The notes beneath the pieces are model-generated. The model made no database searches and was not told the origin of the DNA. It saw only the letters and a program-made list of their open reading frames with translations. A DNA stretch of 64,000 nucleotides from Limnephilus marmoratus (taxonomy: Eukaryota > Arthropoda > Insecta > Trichoptera > Limnephilidae), in assembly GCA_917880885.1 (NCBI GenBank), contig OU862918.1, forward strand, positions 27,427,988 to 27,491,987, written 5' to 3'. The position numbers and the translations under genes are program-made. Each line of letters begins with the position of its first letter. Position 1 is the stretch's first letter. Positions 31,684-46,600 of this stretch are shown here, in pieces.

Positions 31684-34600
31684 GTAAAATATTTTTTAAT
31701 TTCAAACCCGTTTAAACCGGATATTAGGGTCTACTAAATCCTGTTGCACGCATTTTCAACTGGTAACCCTTAGCTATCTGACGCAATTTTCAATTGCAGT
31801 TGACGTTTGTACTGTAGACCACTTGCGTATTTTCCATGTTTTATAATCATATATTAAATATTTAATTAATTTTTGGAGATCGCTGGCAACGGTTAATATG
31901 CATTTAAAAAAAAACTTTTGATTCACCTTAATTACATTAAAAGGCAACTATTTGCATTGGGGGAAGTGGAAAATATTTCATTCTAAATTTCGATTACGTA
32001 AAATTAAAATTAGCTTTCGTCTTGTGAGATTGTACGCCATTAGCTATTAGCTCATTCGCTGTCACTTTGATATGTTGGTATTCCTGATACACTTGAATGT
32101 ATAACGAACGGCTAGAAGATTTTGAAGGTACGGGGCACTTTCTTTTGAATCACAAACCATGTTATACAAACCTAGCCTAGCCGCTAAACTACTTGAAAAC
32201 TGGGATGTTTTTCTTGCCTTGACGCGAGTAGGCGTTATAAAGGGGCACTTTCTTTTGTATCACAAACCATGTTACACAAACCTAGAATTCCCATGAAGTC
32301 TGCTACGCTTTGCTCTAGCATCTTTTCGTACAGTAACAAGAATACCAACATAACAAAATGACATTTGAAAATAATGTTTGAAAATGGACGGTCTCGTTTC
32401 ACAGAATGAAAGCTAAATTTAATTTTACGTAATCGAAATTTAGAATGAAATATTTTCCACTTCCCCCAATGCAAATAGTTGTCTTTTAATGTAATTAAGG
32501 TGAATCAAAAGATTTTCTATTAGAAATCAATATTTACAATAAATAAAAATCATATCTGTATTTTCATTATATTTTTATTCATAAAAAGTTATCGATTATG
32601 GGCGAGGGAAAAGTACATCGACTCACAATTGTGTCTCGTACCTAGTAACGAAATAATTTGAAAAAACTAAATCGCCGGAATCTCTGAGACCGACGTTAGG
32701 TGGTTAAGGGTTAAAAAATAATGTGCTTTTTAGTATTTTTTTACTCACATTTTTCATAACATGTATTTAAAATATGTGAATTCTTATTTATTACTTACAG
32801 ACGAACTAGTAATCAGAAAGTTCCTGTTCAGGGGTCACCACAGTCTCCAGGTGACAAAATCTTCTATAGACTTATACTACACGATCAGATCCAATGCTCC
32901 TGAAGTTTTCCACAACCGAGATCCACTTTCCCCTGAAATGAAAGAAGCCGTTGCGTTACTGTACGTATCTTCCATACATGTACAAATATGCTTGCTTGGG
33001 TGTTATATAAATATATGAGTTAAGAGTTGTCTATGTATTGCTATATTAAGCAAAGGAAATGTTTGAAACATTCAAAATATCTTCTTTCCATCTTCCAACC
33101 TCGCGAAAGTTTCTGGATTATTACAACCACGTGACAATAAATCTGATTTTTTTAAATCACTACAAAAACTCTTACGAAACTGCCAAAAATTTCATAATTT
33201 GAGAATGATATTTTGCAAAAGAATGATTGTTTTAGGAAACCTATAATTTAGACTTTTTATTAAAAAATAACATTGAATTGATCTTTCAGAATAGTTATTT
33301 TTTTTAAATTTCTTTATAATTTGTTATTAAGTAAGTTTTCAAAAAATCCTCTTAAAATACACGTCGAAAACGATGCACTTGTTTTCCTAGAAATATTTCG
33401 ACGAAGCATATTGAAAGGGAAAAAAGAATAAAAATTTCAATTATTTAACTCATTATTGGATTAATTGTCCTTTACAACAGGGTTTCCCAACCTTTATTTC
33501 GCTGAGCCTCCCCGAACCGTACACAGTTGTGTTCTCCGTAATAATGTGCTCACTTGCTCACGTTTCCACGCCACCTGTGAGCTGTAAGGTATTGTACTTA
33601 GCGCGTTTTTTAACGTGGTTGTCCCGGTAGGCCTATTCCACAATCTATTGTGGTCCTGTTTAATTAAATAATATTATATTAAATAAATAATGGTACTATT
33701 GGAAAACACACTAATACACAGTTTGCGAACTACCATCCTGTTTGCAAATGTTTCGTACTCGCCACCAGGGGCAACCCTAGCTAAATTATTAGGTGGTGCA
33801 AAATCTCTTGGTGGCGCCCCCCCCCTCCTAACAAAAATAGAGCTCTTTCTATGCAGTTATGCAACTTTAATTAAAGTACCTAGTAGGACAGATGAGAAAT
33901 AATACCAGAAAAAACAAAAATTTTAACAAAACAAAAAACTACTTCAAAAAATGCACTAAAAAGTAAAAAAAAAATCGTATTCTTCTACAACTTAATATGG
34001 AGCTGTCAAGTGAACATGCCGGGCCGGTTACCTTGGCTGACACCGACTCCAAAAATAACAATCGTACCTACATATTGATGAGTAGAAAAATTTAGTTGAT
34101 TATTAAGTAGAAGAATACGATTTTTTTTCTTTTTAGTGCATTTTTTTAAGTCATTCTTTGTTTTGTTAAATATTTTGTTTATTTTTTTTTATTTTTAATG
34201 AATCTGAAGTACTTTAAATAATTTGTCTGAATATGGTCTGCTAAACGTGCTGCTCATATGAGACAGAAATTACTTGACCATAACGACGTTACGGTAGGTG
34301 ACTCAAAGATCCGGATAGCCTATAAAAGATTCGGCCGAGTATCGTTAATTTGCTTCTAAGAATTGAAGAGTTCCGTTACTTTGTCATAGATTCCATAATC
34401 AAAACCTAACCAAACTCTCATCAAACTACCCTTGAAGTACATCCATTCCAATAAAAAAGAATCATCAAAATCGGTTGGGGTGATATTGAGTTATACGTCC
34501 ATTTGTCACGCACATACTTAATGCAAATTTAAGACTTACATGTATGGTTTTCTCATGGATGCCATTGTCAGAACTGAACCAAATTGAAATGGGACCACAC

Positions 34601-37600
34601 AAGAAGCACTAGCTTTCAAATAAAAAAAAAGTCATCAATATCGGTTCACCCAGTCGAAAGTTCTGAGGTAACAAACATTAAAAAAATATAGTGGAATTGA
34701 GAACCTCCTCCTTTTTGAAGTCGTTTAAAAAATATATGTGTTTGATTACATTTGTTTAATTAAATCTGCGAAATCAATAAAATAACTAGAATACAACTTT
34801 TCTTGCTTTTGCCTTTGTGATTTTTTTTAATAAATCAGAATAATTTAACCCTTGGGCAATATCATTTTCAATTATTGAGAAAATTGCAAGATCTGATAGT
34901 CTTTCTTCACACATAGCCGAACGTAAGTACGTTTTAATTTACTAAAGCTTCGTTCTTCTTTGGCGACAGTTTCAGGGATGGTCAGCAAAATCCGAAGAGG
35001 TGTCCACACATTTGGGAATATATCCTGCCAATCATTTTTTTATAAGTTGAAGAACTTGTAGTGGCTCTGCTGAGTCAAGATATTTTAGTAATGGGTTCAG
35101 GCTCAAAAGTTCTTCAGCCAATTCGCAACTAGAGACATCACATTTTTCCCCATCGGTTAAAATGATTTGCAAATCTGCACAGGCTTTTTCTAATGAAGAC
35201 TTATCACTCAGGAATTATTTTGATGTTGTACAAAAAAGACCATGTATCATTGAATTTAGATAATTGTCCAAACCGAGTGACCAATGCATTTTCAATTGTA
35301 TCTATCATAGGGTAAAAGTTTTTAATTTTAAACGGTTCTTCGGGATTTGTTGGTACCTCATCTGCAGCTTCATATTCAAATAATCGTTTCTTTCTTCGGG
35401 ATCGGACTGGCTTAAGTGTAGAATCTATCCCAGCCTGGGAAGCTATTTCCTAAGCTGTTATTTGAGCAATAAGTCCCGTACTGCTTCACAAATTTTGAGC
35501 AGTTTTTCAGAAATTGCGATGCGTTTGCTAAGTCCATGTTTGTTTTGATTGTCCCCATTACGCTGAAAATTCTTTCAGCGACAGCATTATTGTATTTTTT
35601 GTGAATCATTTGCGATTCGGCTGATTTAAATAACTTGGCTCTGAAGTAGCCTAATAGGCCACCAGTCGCCTTTTAGATTTTTTCGTCGCCGATTCTCGTC
35701 CTGAGTAGCCTAAATGGCGAAAAATCGCCTACGTTGGCAACACTGCGTTGCTCCCCGCACCGACCACACGATTTAAGCGCACGATCGATAGATAGTCGAT
35801 CAGTGGTCGGGTGTTTTCGGCGCCCCCCTTACGCGGCGCCCTGTGCGGTCGCACCGCTCGCACCGCCCTAGGGCCGCCCCTGCTCACCACTATATATGCT
35901 GTTTACAAACTTCTATCCTTTTTACGTACCTACTACACTTTTTACACACTATTACGCTTTTTACACATTATTACGCTTTTTACACACTTCTAGGCCTTTT
36001 CACACTACCACGCTCTTTACATACCACTACGCTGTTTACAAACTACTCAACTCTTCAGAATGTACCTACATAACCGCCTTAACACTTCTGCAAAGTTAAC
36101 TTTTTTGTTTAAATTATTTTTATTTTTAACTTCATGATATGCATATAACATACTGGCCAATGGGACCCAGCTGAAACAGGTGGACAGATTCAAATACCTC
36201 GGGGTTGAATTCTCCAGCGATGGACGACAAGACGGAGAAATTGATAGAAGAATTAGACCTCCGTAGTCCAGTGGCTAAGACTCTTGACTCACATTCCGGA
36301 GGTCGCGGGTTCGAACCCGGCATGCGCAAATAAATTTTATTTGATTAATTTGTGTTATTTCACAATTAATTCATTTAAAATAATATATAGTATATTTGCG
36401 GCATGTTCCAGAGTGGAAGATACTATTAGTATCGCCCTGGTGTAAGACCACCATTCAGAATTGAAACGTTGCTTGAAAATGGCTTTAGCCGTGTTTAGTG
36501 ACCAGATCTGAATAGCCAGGTACTTCCCAACCTTCCTCTTCCCCACCTCCTTCCCCTCCCCACTACCTTCAGCCTCACAACATACCCCAATTGGGGATGC
36601 CATAGTCTCACTGGCTCCAGACGGGAGCAGTTGAGATTCTTGTGCGGTATTCACTGTAAAAAAAAAAAAAAAAAAGAATTAGTGCCGCAAGCGGTGTATT
36701 GCGTCCTCTCTACAGGTCAGTGATAAGGTAAGCCGAGCTCAGTATCAAGACAAATATGGCAGTGTTCAAAACTGTATACCACCCGACACTCACTTACGGC
36801 CACCAGATATGGAGGCTAAATGAAAGAACATGCTCTAGTGTCCAAGCTGCCGAAATGAGGTACTTGAGAGGAGTGGCAGGGGTTACAAAATGGGATCATA
36901 TAAGAAACTCGACGATCCGGGACGATCTAAACATCGAACCACTGCTACTCTTCATAGAAAAATCGCAACTGAGGTGGCTTGGACATGTACTAAGAACGTC
37001 TGATGACCGAATTCCGAGGAAAATATTGCAATTCCAGAGGGTAGACGTCCAGTGGGCCGCCCCAGACGGGCGAGGTTGGGCGAGGCAACTCCAGAAACTG
37101 TGTGAGAGGATGGGACTGCCATGGACAGAGGCCGAACAAGCAGCACAAGACTGGGACGCATGGAGGAGCCTTGTCGATGCAGTGGGTCCCCGACCCGAAT
37201 ATGATAAGGGGAAGAAGATGATGATGATGATGAACTTCAAGAGTAAAATCTTAAATTGTAATATTTAATTAAATGAAGACAATATAAGCGAAACTCAATC
37301 GAAAATCTGAAAACAGAAAAATCAGAAAAATGTATGGGCACAGCTGGGACTCGAAACCAGGACCTTCGTCTTTCTGGGCCGCAAATTGAGCCAATGTATC
37401 GCTAATTGAGCTAATGTATCGCTATCCGATTCGGTCTTTTTTAACTGTATCATACTTCGACTAAAGCCTAAAATACACGAGGGAATTTTATATAATTACC
37501 TTTCGGCGTGGAACGCGTCTAGATATTATCTTCAAAAATAACATATACTTTTTTAAGAGCTTAAAAACTTATGTTTAAGGAAGGTGAGTAAGAAATCGGT

Positions 37601-40600
37601 AGAAATTCGGGTAGCGGTGCCTTAACCTTCGTGTATTTGCACCCAGCGGTATAACCATAGAGATATACATATCAATGGGTATAACACGTATACTCGCGGG
37701 AGGCGTCTACTAATATCTACAGGAATTCCAAAAACTGAAAAAATCGAACTAATATCTATGGGAATCAAAGTGTTGACGAATATCTACAGCTCAAACTGTT
37801 GATTAATATCTACGAGAACCAAAGTGTTGACGAATATCTACAGTACTGTCAGAGGTTGGATTTGCAATTATGTATAGCATATTGGAATAACGTAATATTG
37901 CGTATGCAGTTTAAAAAACTTAATTTATGTAAGTATGTATGTAAAAATCCCTAATATCGGACTATTGGACACATTTAGCTGATTAGTCCAACCTACGCTC
38001 TGTAGATATTAGTTCAACCTACGCTCTGTAGATATTAGTCAACACTCTGAAGTTCGTAGATATTAGTTCAACATATGAGCTGTAGATATTCGTCAAACAT
38101 ACAGGCTGTAGATATAAGTATCTGGGGTCCTAGCACACTGAAATCGTTATCTTTACAATATCGAATCGGCATGGCATAACAACCGACGATTTTGTACCGA
38201 ACCGATATTGATAGCAATGTAGTAAGGTAATCAAAAAGAAATTGTTATACGCTGGCAACACTTGAGGTACTTTCTATGTAGCTGTCACAATGTCTATGGT
38301 ATCGGAGTTATAGACCGGGAGCCGGTACACAAACCTTACGAGTACACGGATGAAACTACTTTGTAGTGATAATGGACACTTAGAAAGCCTTAAAAAAGCT
38401 GGTGTGCCACTAGTGAAATTTTTTAATGGGATGGTTTAGAATCTAGACCACAGTTATTCGTTGGTTTCATTCGTGCACTCGATGACGTAAAATTTACTAA
38501 TTTCTATCCCAATTTAACACCGGCTGTGCCAGGCTGCCGGTTGGCAGACCTGCTAATTTTCTCATCTAATAATCGACCTTTATCATATGAAACCATTTCC
38601 GTTCGTGTACCCGATGACGTAATTTTTTCGAAAAAAAAACGAGTGTGGTTTAGACCACACGACTGAAGTAAAATTTCACTAACTTATGCCGGGTACCCGT
38701 TGTATATAATGTTATATAGGATGGAACCATTACAGTTTAGTTGACCCCGAGGTTACAGTGTTCTTTGCAACGCGTGCCGGGTACCCGTTGTATGTTATAT
38801 AGTATAGGCGCTTGCATTATAATGTAGTTTCCCGGGACTTGCGATGGAAAAATTATAGTTTAGTTGACCGCGAGGTTACAGGGGCCTTGCAACGCATGCC
38901 GGGTTCCCATCCCCATCCCCATCCCCATCCCCATCCCCATCCCCATCCCCATCCCCATCCCCATCCCCATCCCCATCCCCATCCCCATCCCCATCCCCAT
39001 CCCCATCCCCATCCCCATCCCCATCCCCATCCCCATCCCCATCCCCATCCCCATCCCCATCCCCATCCCCATCCCCATCCCCATCCCCATCCCCATCCCC
39101 ATCCCCATCCCCATCCCCATCCCCATCCCCATCCCCATCCCCATCCCCATCCCCATCCCCATCCCCATCCCCATCCCCATCCCCATCCCCATCCCCATCC
39201 CCATCCCCATCCCCATCCCCATCCCCATCCCCATCCCCATCCCCATCCCCATCCCCATCCCCATCCCCATCCCCATCCCCATCCCCATCCCCATCCCCAT
39301 CCCCATCCCCATCCCCATCCCCATCCCCATCCCCATCCCCATCCCCATCCCCATCCCCATCCCCATCCCCATCCCCATCCCCATCCCCATCCCCATCCCC
39401 ATCCCCATCCCCATCCCCATCCCCATCCCCATCCCCATCCCCATCCCCATCCCCATCCCCATCCCCATCCCCATCCCCATCCCCATCCCCATCCCCATCC
39501 CCATCCCCATCCCCATCCCCATCCCCATCCCCATCCCCATCCCCATCCCCATCCCCATCCCCATCCCCATCCCCATCCCCATCCCCATCCCCATCCCCAT
39601 CCCCATCCCCATCCCCATCCCCATCCCCATCCCCATCCCCATCCCCATCCCCATCCCCATCCCCATCCCCATCCCCATCCCCATCCCCATCCCCATCCCC
39701 ATCCCCATCCCCATCCCCATCCCCATCCCCATCCCCATCCCCATCCCCATCCCCATCCCCATCCCCATACCCATCCCCAAAAAAAGGCTCGACCGTTCGC
39801 CTCACCCGATCACCGTTCGCATAAAATGTAATATAATATCCTTTTTCGTAACGCATTCGCCAGCTTACCCCCCATGTCGAGCGTGCGTAAAGAAGTTTTA
39901 CTTCAAAAATCGCTCACTATTTCCATGACTGCGTGGAACCTGCCAAGAGGTGTACCTACTAAATGTCCATTATCACTATATCACTACAAAGTTGTTTCAT
40001 CTGTGTGCTCGATGACGTGGGTTTGTGTAGCCAGGCTCCCGGTCTATAATAACTGTCAAAATTATCGCAATCCATTAATGTTATAATATGACAACTAACT
40101 AATAATCTTCTCTTTTGAATATTTAAAGATCCATTTACATCGAGATTTTTCTGAGATATCATAATAATATTAAATACACACACTTTAATATACGTTGGAA
40201 GTCCGCATGTATTTTTTGACAATAAAAAATGAGTTAATTGGACAATGAGATCATTAGATAATACGAGATATATTCGTAAGTACGAAACTGTCAAAGAAAA
40301 CGTCTGAATTCCGATTTAATTCAATCCTGCAATCTTCGATAATCTGCCTCCGTTCATTAATAAACCAGTAATTATGCAGAAAGAATGTCATTATTAATAA
40401 AGTTGTGCAGATATATCGCCATTAAACAAAGGACAGGGTGATTTACAATCTCGTATCGATAACGAACCGATTGCCCTAGCACGCTTGTACAGTCGATAGG
40501 CAGACCGACGTCGAAGGGACATAAATAAGGAATCGACATACGATCTCACACGATGGCAACACTGGGGATCTGTGAATGGATTTTCGTTTCTTAATTTGAA

Positions 40601-43600
40601 ATGTTCTAAGTAAAAATGAAAAATACCAATAAATTGACAATTTCGAATTGAAATACGAACTCAAATAAATATTGGCGTTTCGCATTTAGATACTGTTTGA
40701 GACTAAACGACATTTTAACAAATTTCGTTTCTCGAAACTGAAAGCAATTTGATCGCCTTTAAAATGAATTAACTGAGTCTATGGGACTCGTATACGATTT
40801 CTTTAAATTCTTAGAGTTTTTTAGTTCACCTCTACTCATTAATTAGTCAGTTATTTTGCGTAACAAACGACATTATTTTTAAAAAATCTGTACATTGACA
40901 GCTTATCTGTCACTCCGGAAGCCACGGTAAAAACGGCGTCTTTTGTCAACCGACTGTCGGAATCATATGTTCACTGTGCTCGCAAATATCGCTAACTGAC
41001 CATAGACAATGGATTTATTACATTTCGTATTAATATTGGGGTTTTATCAATCGACTGTGCTACGGTCGCAGCCAAGAATGCATACGATTTGGCGGGGTTT
41101 TGTCAATCGTCGGTCGGAATATCCCTTATCGATTGTTGAGCGTGCTAGCACATATCGATACATGACCATAAATGACGGATTATAACGATATCGTATTGAT
41201 ATAGGATTATATCGATCGACCATGCTAGGACCCCAGGAGTCTACTCGCGCACTGTGTCTCAAACCGGGGTTCTTTATTATTTAAAATATATACTTTTTAA
41301 GGATTATTGGTATTTATTATATAGAAAAGCGTATAATTGAATTAAAAAAAATAAAATTTTAACTTTATAGAAACAGACTTTTAACTCAGCCGTTAAGAAC
41401 ACCATTTTCTGAACTCTAACTATAAAAAAAAAGTTTTTTCAAGTGTTAATTTTAAAAAACTCCGAAATCTAATAAATGAAAGTATGAAGAATAATAAAAT
41501 ATTATAAAAATAAGAATTAGAATATTATTACTTTTTTAGGGTTTTTGGGTAGTAATGGTTACTTGCCTAAAATACTGATAACGGTAAATAAGTGTCACAC
41601 GTCCACTTAGCACCAATGCGCGCGCCGCACAATGGTTTTACTGGTATGGGAGCGTCGGAAACAATTCGAAATTTCAAATTGCAGGGATCACTAAATTTCG
41701 TTTCTATATCTTGACACCACATACCAGCGCATCTTTCCCCATACCACAAAATTCAGCAAAACGTTTCGTCACCTCGTAAAACGTCAGCAAAGATTGACTT
41801 CCCGAGCAGTCAGGACGTTTGTGTGTAAATTAATGCAACTTTTATTATATAACATTTAGGGACTGATAACTTTTTACACCGCTTGCTGACTTTTTTTTTT
41901 AACATGGATTCAGTAGGTACCTTCAGGTGTATACTAAAGATGTTAAGTTTATTTTTTCATTTCCTAATTCGACAAATATGGGATATTTTTTTTAAAAAAC
42001 ATCTCGTGAATTAAAAAAAAATTACGAAGATTTCTGGAATACTTAAGGTTAAAGTTAGATATTCCCTAATATTCAGTATATGTGCGAATGTATTTTTATA
42101 GCTGAACTATTTACGTATCATATTTTAAAAAAAATCTTGCGCATTTTTGCGTTTCTACGGCCCTGTAATTTTTACGTAATTTACTTACTGTAAAATTTGA
42201 GTGCTTCATAAATATTATTTTTGTCACAGGTTCGGTTTCAATGGATTTGTTATTAAGACAAAAGGAGTTATTTGACATAATGATGAACTCGAAGTGTCAA
42301 CAAATGGAAAAAGATAATATTCGAAAAAAATATATATAAACCTCACAAATTGCCTTAAAGAGAGGTTGGATAAATTCTGTAAAAAGATCGCAGGCTTCAA
42401 ATTTCGCATTAATACAAGATGGACTACCGCTCGTCGAGATGATGCTAGATTTGTGATGGAAAATAAAAAATGACTTGAGACTCCGATTGGTTTTATATTG
42501 TACGCGATTTATCCTGAAAACGGCACGCGGTGGTCGTAAACACAATTTGACTGTAGTTAAGACCGATCCAAACGCTTGAAAACCAAAGATCTTCGGAAAA
42601 GTGCACCTCTTTCTCATTTGGTGTTTGAGAAAGAGGTTTACTTTTCGGTAAATCGGTGGCATCAAAACTATTAGAAGACAATTATTCTAGGCGCTCATCT
42701 ATTAACAGACGAGTGCAGCGCCGGATCTGCCATACGTTCAAAAACGTGCAAAAAACCTGGCGCCAACTCCGAAGGGGCGCCGTGAGAAAATAAATATTGT
42801 ATTAAAAATTTGTTATAATATTCCCTGAATCGTTTAAAAATTACCCATAGTACGAAATAATTATTACGCTCTAGCAACACTTTCCAAAGATACAGACTGC
42901 GCACGCATCTGGTTTGAATTCGACGAAATTCAACGATTTACGAATTTATAGTCAGTTACAGAATTTTTTTACAAATTCCATATATGTATTTAGTTTAAAC
43001 GTAAGATCTATTTTTCCATATATCTTTTACCGTCTTTTACGACGAATGAGTGCGATCCAAATTCAATAACCAATCACAGCGCCGGCTGAGCGCCGTACTT
43101 TTATTCAAAAGAACAAACAAACCGGCGGCGCCTTTCAAAATGCTTTTGTACGATTTAAATCTTTAGGAGAAGGGTAGTTAAAGACCATTTTCTTATGAAA
43201 TCTTCAGTAAATTCAAAATTCCATTAGCATAAACATCGCACGGTTTGCAAGGTTGCAACTTGTTAACAGTTTCATCATTGTTTTGACAGTTGAAGTTCGT
43301 AAAATGTACCTATAATTAATTTCTATTAAATTTGTTATTTTACTGTTACGGTCATACGGTGTCAATGCGTCGTGGGTGGTTTGGTATATTTATGAGTGCG
43401 TCTTTCGTAAAAGCCGTTGATACCATACGTCATACGTTAGTTTAGTGTTTCAAGTTTATTATGGTGTTTGTTCAGTCAACACAGAACCTAGTGGAAATGG
43501 AAATACAAGGTACAAATTTAAGGTTATATTATTAGATTTTTAAATTTATAACTTAAAAGTACTGTGGTAGTGCCTTCCGTCTTACTGCTCACTGTCTCTC

Positions 43601-46600
43601 GTCGGGACTGCCTGTTGCTAGTCAGAAGCTGTAGATGCTATTCTTGTGTTGTACGTTGCCATGAGAACGTATTTGTATTTGCTTTTTCTATTAATATTCG
43701 CGTTGGGTATATACATAAACGCAGTAAATCTCAAGAATGTCTAATGGACCTAGTTCAGCGAAACCACCCGTATTGTCTCGTAACCTATATTTTAAATCAT
43801 GGTACGGGCACAAACAAACAATTCGTTGTATTATTTTAAAGCATAACTTGCAAAAAGAGTTTTTCCTAAAATAATTAAAATAGCACCATAATTTTATGTT
43901 TACCCAAAAGATTCAGAGAGTGTAGGGCTCCTGGCGATTCTCTCTTTAAAAAAAAACGAGTGTGAGAGCTACCGCGAGGTCACTTGGAAAAGTTACACCC
44001 TTTATATGTCTTGATTTTATTAGATAAATTAGTGAGATAAATTAGTGTAAAAAAAAATAAAAAAATTAGGGTGAACGAATTTTTAATCAAAATAAAAATG
44101 TAGGGGGGGGGGGGGGGGGGGCGCCATCGGTACCTACTGCACAGGGCGCCAGATTTCGTAGATCCGGCCCTGGACGAGTGTACAAGATATTTGATGATAA
44201 TCGCTCTTCTTAATAACAGGTGTTCATTGAGACGCGAGAGGATGTGGATAATTCTAGTATTTTTAAATCTTCAATTGTACCTACCTTTGCGATTAGTGTG
44301 CGGGAAGTCTGACAATATAAACGTAGTATGGCAGAATCCTTGCCCATCGTTCATCAGATATTGCCGCCCGATCATCAGAAGAGGTTCAGGAAGCTCGGAA
44401 CAAAGATTTTTTTAAATATCGTGAGAACTATTGTAGAAAATGTTCTCGTGTGAAAATTTATGAAGATGTTTTTAATTTAATGTTAATTACATCTGATCCT
44501 ATCATAACTAGTAACAGGCAACCCCCAAAGAAACAATTAAATCGTTTTCCTAAGGAAATTTTCGATTTAATAATTCCTCCGGATATTCATTCTTCAAATA
44601 TCTTTAGCACCGACGATGATGATGATTGTTCATCGTCTGCTTCAGAATGTTAAAAAGCAAAATTAAACATTATTCGGCCTTTATTTTCACATGAATATGA
44701 TTTTATATGAATATGAATATAATTTTAAGAAATTTTTTTAAATTTTATTTTTTCGTTGATAAAAATATAATAAAATCCAGAAATTGTTAATAAAATCCAG
44801 TAAAACTTACTAAAACCGAATATTTAATTTTTTTTTAACCATACCGAAAAATAATATCACTTTTTCCCCCGTTAATCCTCCCTGTGAATTGTTTGTAACT
44901 TTTGGGGTATTTGGAACCAATGTGCGCCGCTCTAAATAATGCCTAACAACAAATTAAAAGCTACTAAAAACGTCAAAGTCCCATTATTGTTAATTTTAAC
45001 AACGAATTATTGATATGTCGGTCTGAGAGACCAACACGCGAGTACAGGAAGGTTAAAGAGCACTTTACAAACTACTATAATTCTTTCTCAATTATTTTCA
45101 GTGACATTGTTATCCTACCCAAGAGAACCAAAGAGAACTACACCATCACCGTGTTCCGCCTCAGGAATCACGAACCCGAGAAATACAAAATGAATACTGC
45201 GTTGAAGTACATCTACATGGTCTTTGACCTGATGATTGGGTTTGACCCCGTAAGCAATGGAGACATGGCCGTTGTTGATATGACGGGGGTTTCCGTAAAG
45301 CACATCGGCCAAATTATATATTCAACCCTGAGACTGATAGCTACCTACATACAGGTTAGTAGCCGAATGGTCCGGAGCATATGGTCCCCACCCCAATCCA
45401 CTGTTAGCTACGTCTTCCGCTTGCAATGACGGAAGTAAGAGGAATTTTAAAATTGCCAAGTTATTATATGCCTCTCCACAAGGGAGGACCTGGGGAAAAA
45501 AATCCTTCAGGGCCTGTATTATCTTTGAGGATGCTGTGTGGAGTGTCTTTTTATGGAAAGGAAGGAGAGGAAGTTCTGGGAAGTACAAAGGTATGATAGG
45601 TGGGTAATAGGAAATTACCAAACATAGCGAACCTCTTGGAGTGACCTATGGCAGGAATGTTTGTTACCCATTAAATGGTTCCCGGGGCTGTGGTACCCGT
45701 CTCCCAAATTGAAAATTTGTGGTTGCCTTCATTCTTTAAAAAACTACAAAATTAACGAAGTTAACGTAGTAATTTTTTATAAGAACAACTCTCTTTTTAT
45801 AACTTTAGAAGGTTATTCCCATCAATGAAATATATCACTGAAGAAGAAGATAAGTGAACATACCTATGGGACCCGTTTAGGGAGGGGGGGATCTTCAAAA
45901 TACCACGCTTGTTCACAATGGGGAGGGGGGGGGGGGGGGGGGGGGGCTTAGGTTTTTGTCACGTAGTCAATCTAGAAATCTTTTTATATTTTTTCCACTA
46001 ACTTTTTAATATTTTTTCCGCTTAGGTATGCATGCACTCTTGTCGTCACGCAGCAAGCGCCGTACTAATAAAGACAAAAATATAAGCCAATATATATTTT
46101 TTTATTATTTTATTAGCAAGAAATGATTCAAAACCATATTTATGATTTATAAACTACACGTGGTCACCGGGGGGGGGGGGAGGGGGGTAAAAAATTACAA
46201 AAAGTGGGTCACGTAGTATGGGTACGTTCCCTAACACTAATAATCTAAACTCTAAACGAACATATGACAAAGAACAAGACACAGAAAAATTAAAAAAGAT
46301 AATGGTCGCAACTGGGACCCGAACCCAGAACCTCTCGTCTAACCGGGACATGCGCCTCTACTAATTCGGCCATTGCCACCTTCCATCAAACCGTCATATT
46401 TGTCAATCTCATGTTTAAAATGTTATAAGTTATAATTAACAATATTTTATCTTCGACTAATTTTTCCATATTTCAGGCAGGCAACTACTCTTTTCATTGG
46501 AAACAATTGTTCTTTTTATTTATTCAAGGAAGCACAACCGATTAAATTAAAGCAGTGCCACATTGTCAACTCACTGCCCATAGCAGACAAGCTGTTCACC

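Larger units (their letters stand above)
38122..41236. mobile_element. TIR-bounded element holding a hexamer microsatellite
   Basis: Ends CTGGGGTCCTAGCA and TGCTAGGACCCCAG are inverted. An inner inverted pair (about 38300-38400 and 39945-40065) shares TAGACCGGGAGCC, TACACAAACC and ACTTTGTAGTGATA. The right kilobase repeats GTGCTAGCA and TCGATCGAC-like blocks. No ORF other than microsatellite artefacts. The target duplication could not be settled, so the superfamily is unknown. Confidence 0.55.

Noticed and set aside
36257..36330. tRNA gene with a good B box
   Set aside because: It is followed by a SINE body, A-tail and target duplication, so it is a SINE head.
38812..39928. Four long open frames (His-Pro, Pro-Ile, Met-Gly, Asp-Gly polymers)
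   Set aside because: They arise because the hexamer unit keeps every frame open; no start context, splice signal or unique domain supports a protein.
45921..45950. Long G-runs as sequencing errors only
   Set aside because: Run lengths may be inaccurate, but such runs recur at matching positions in several MITE copies, so they belong to the element.
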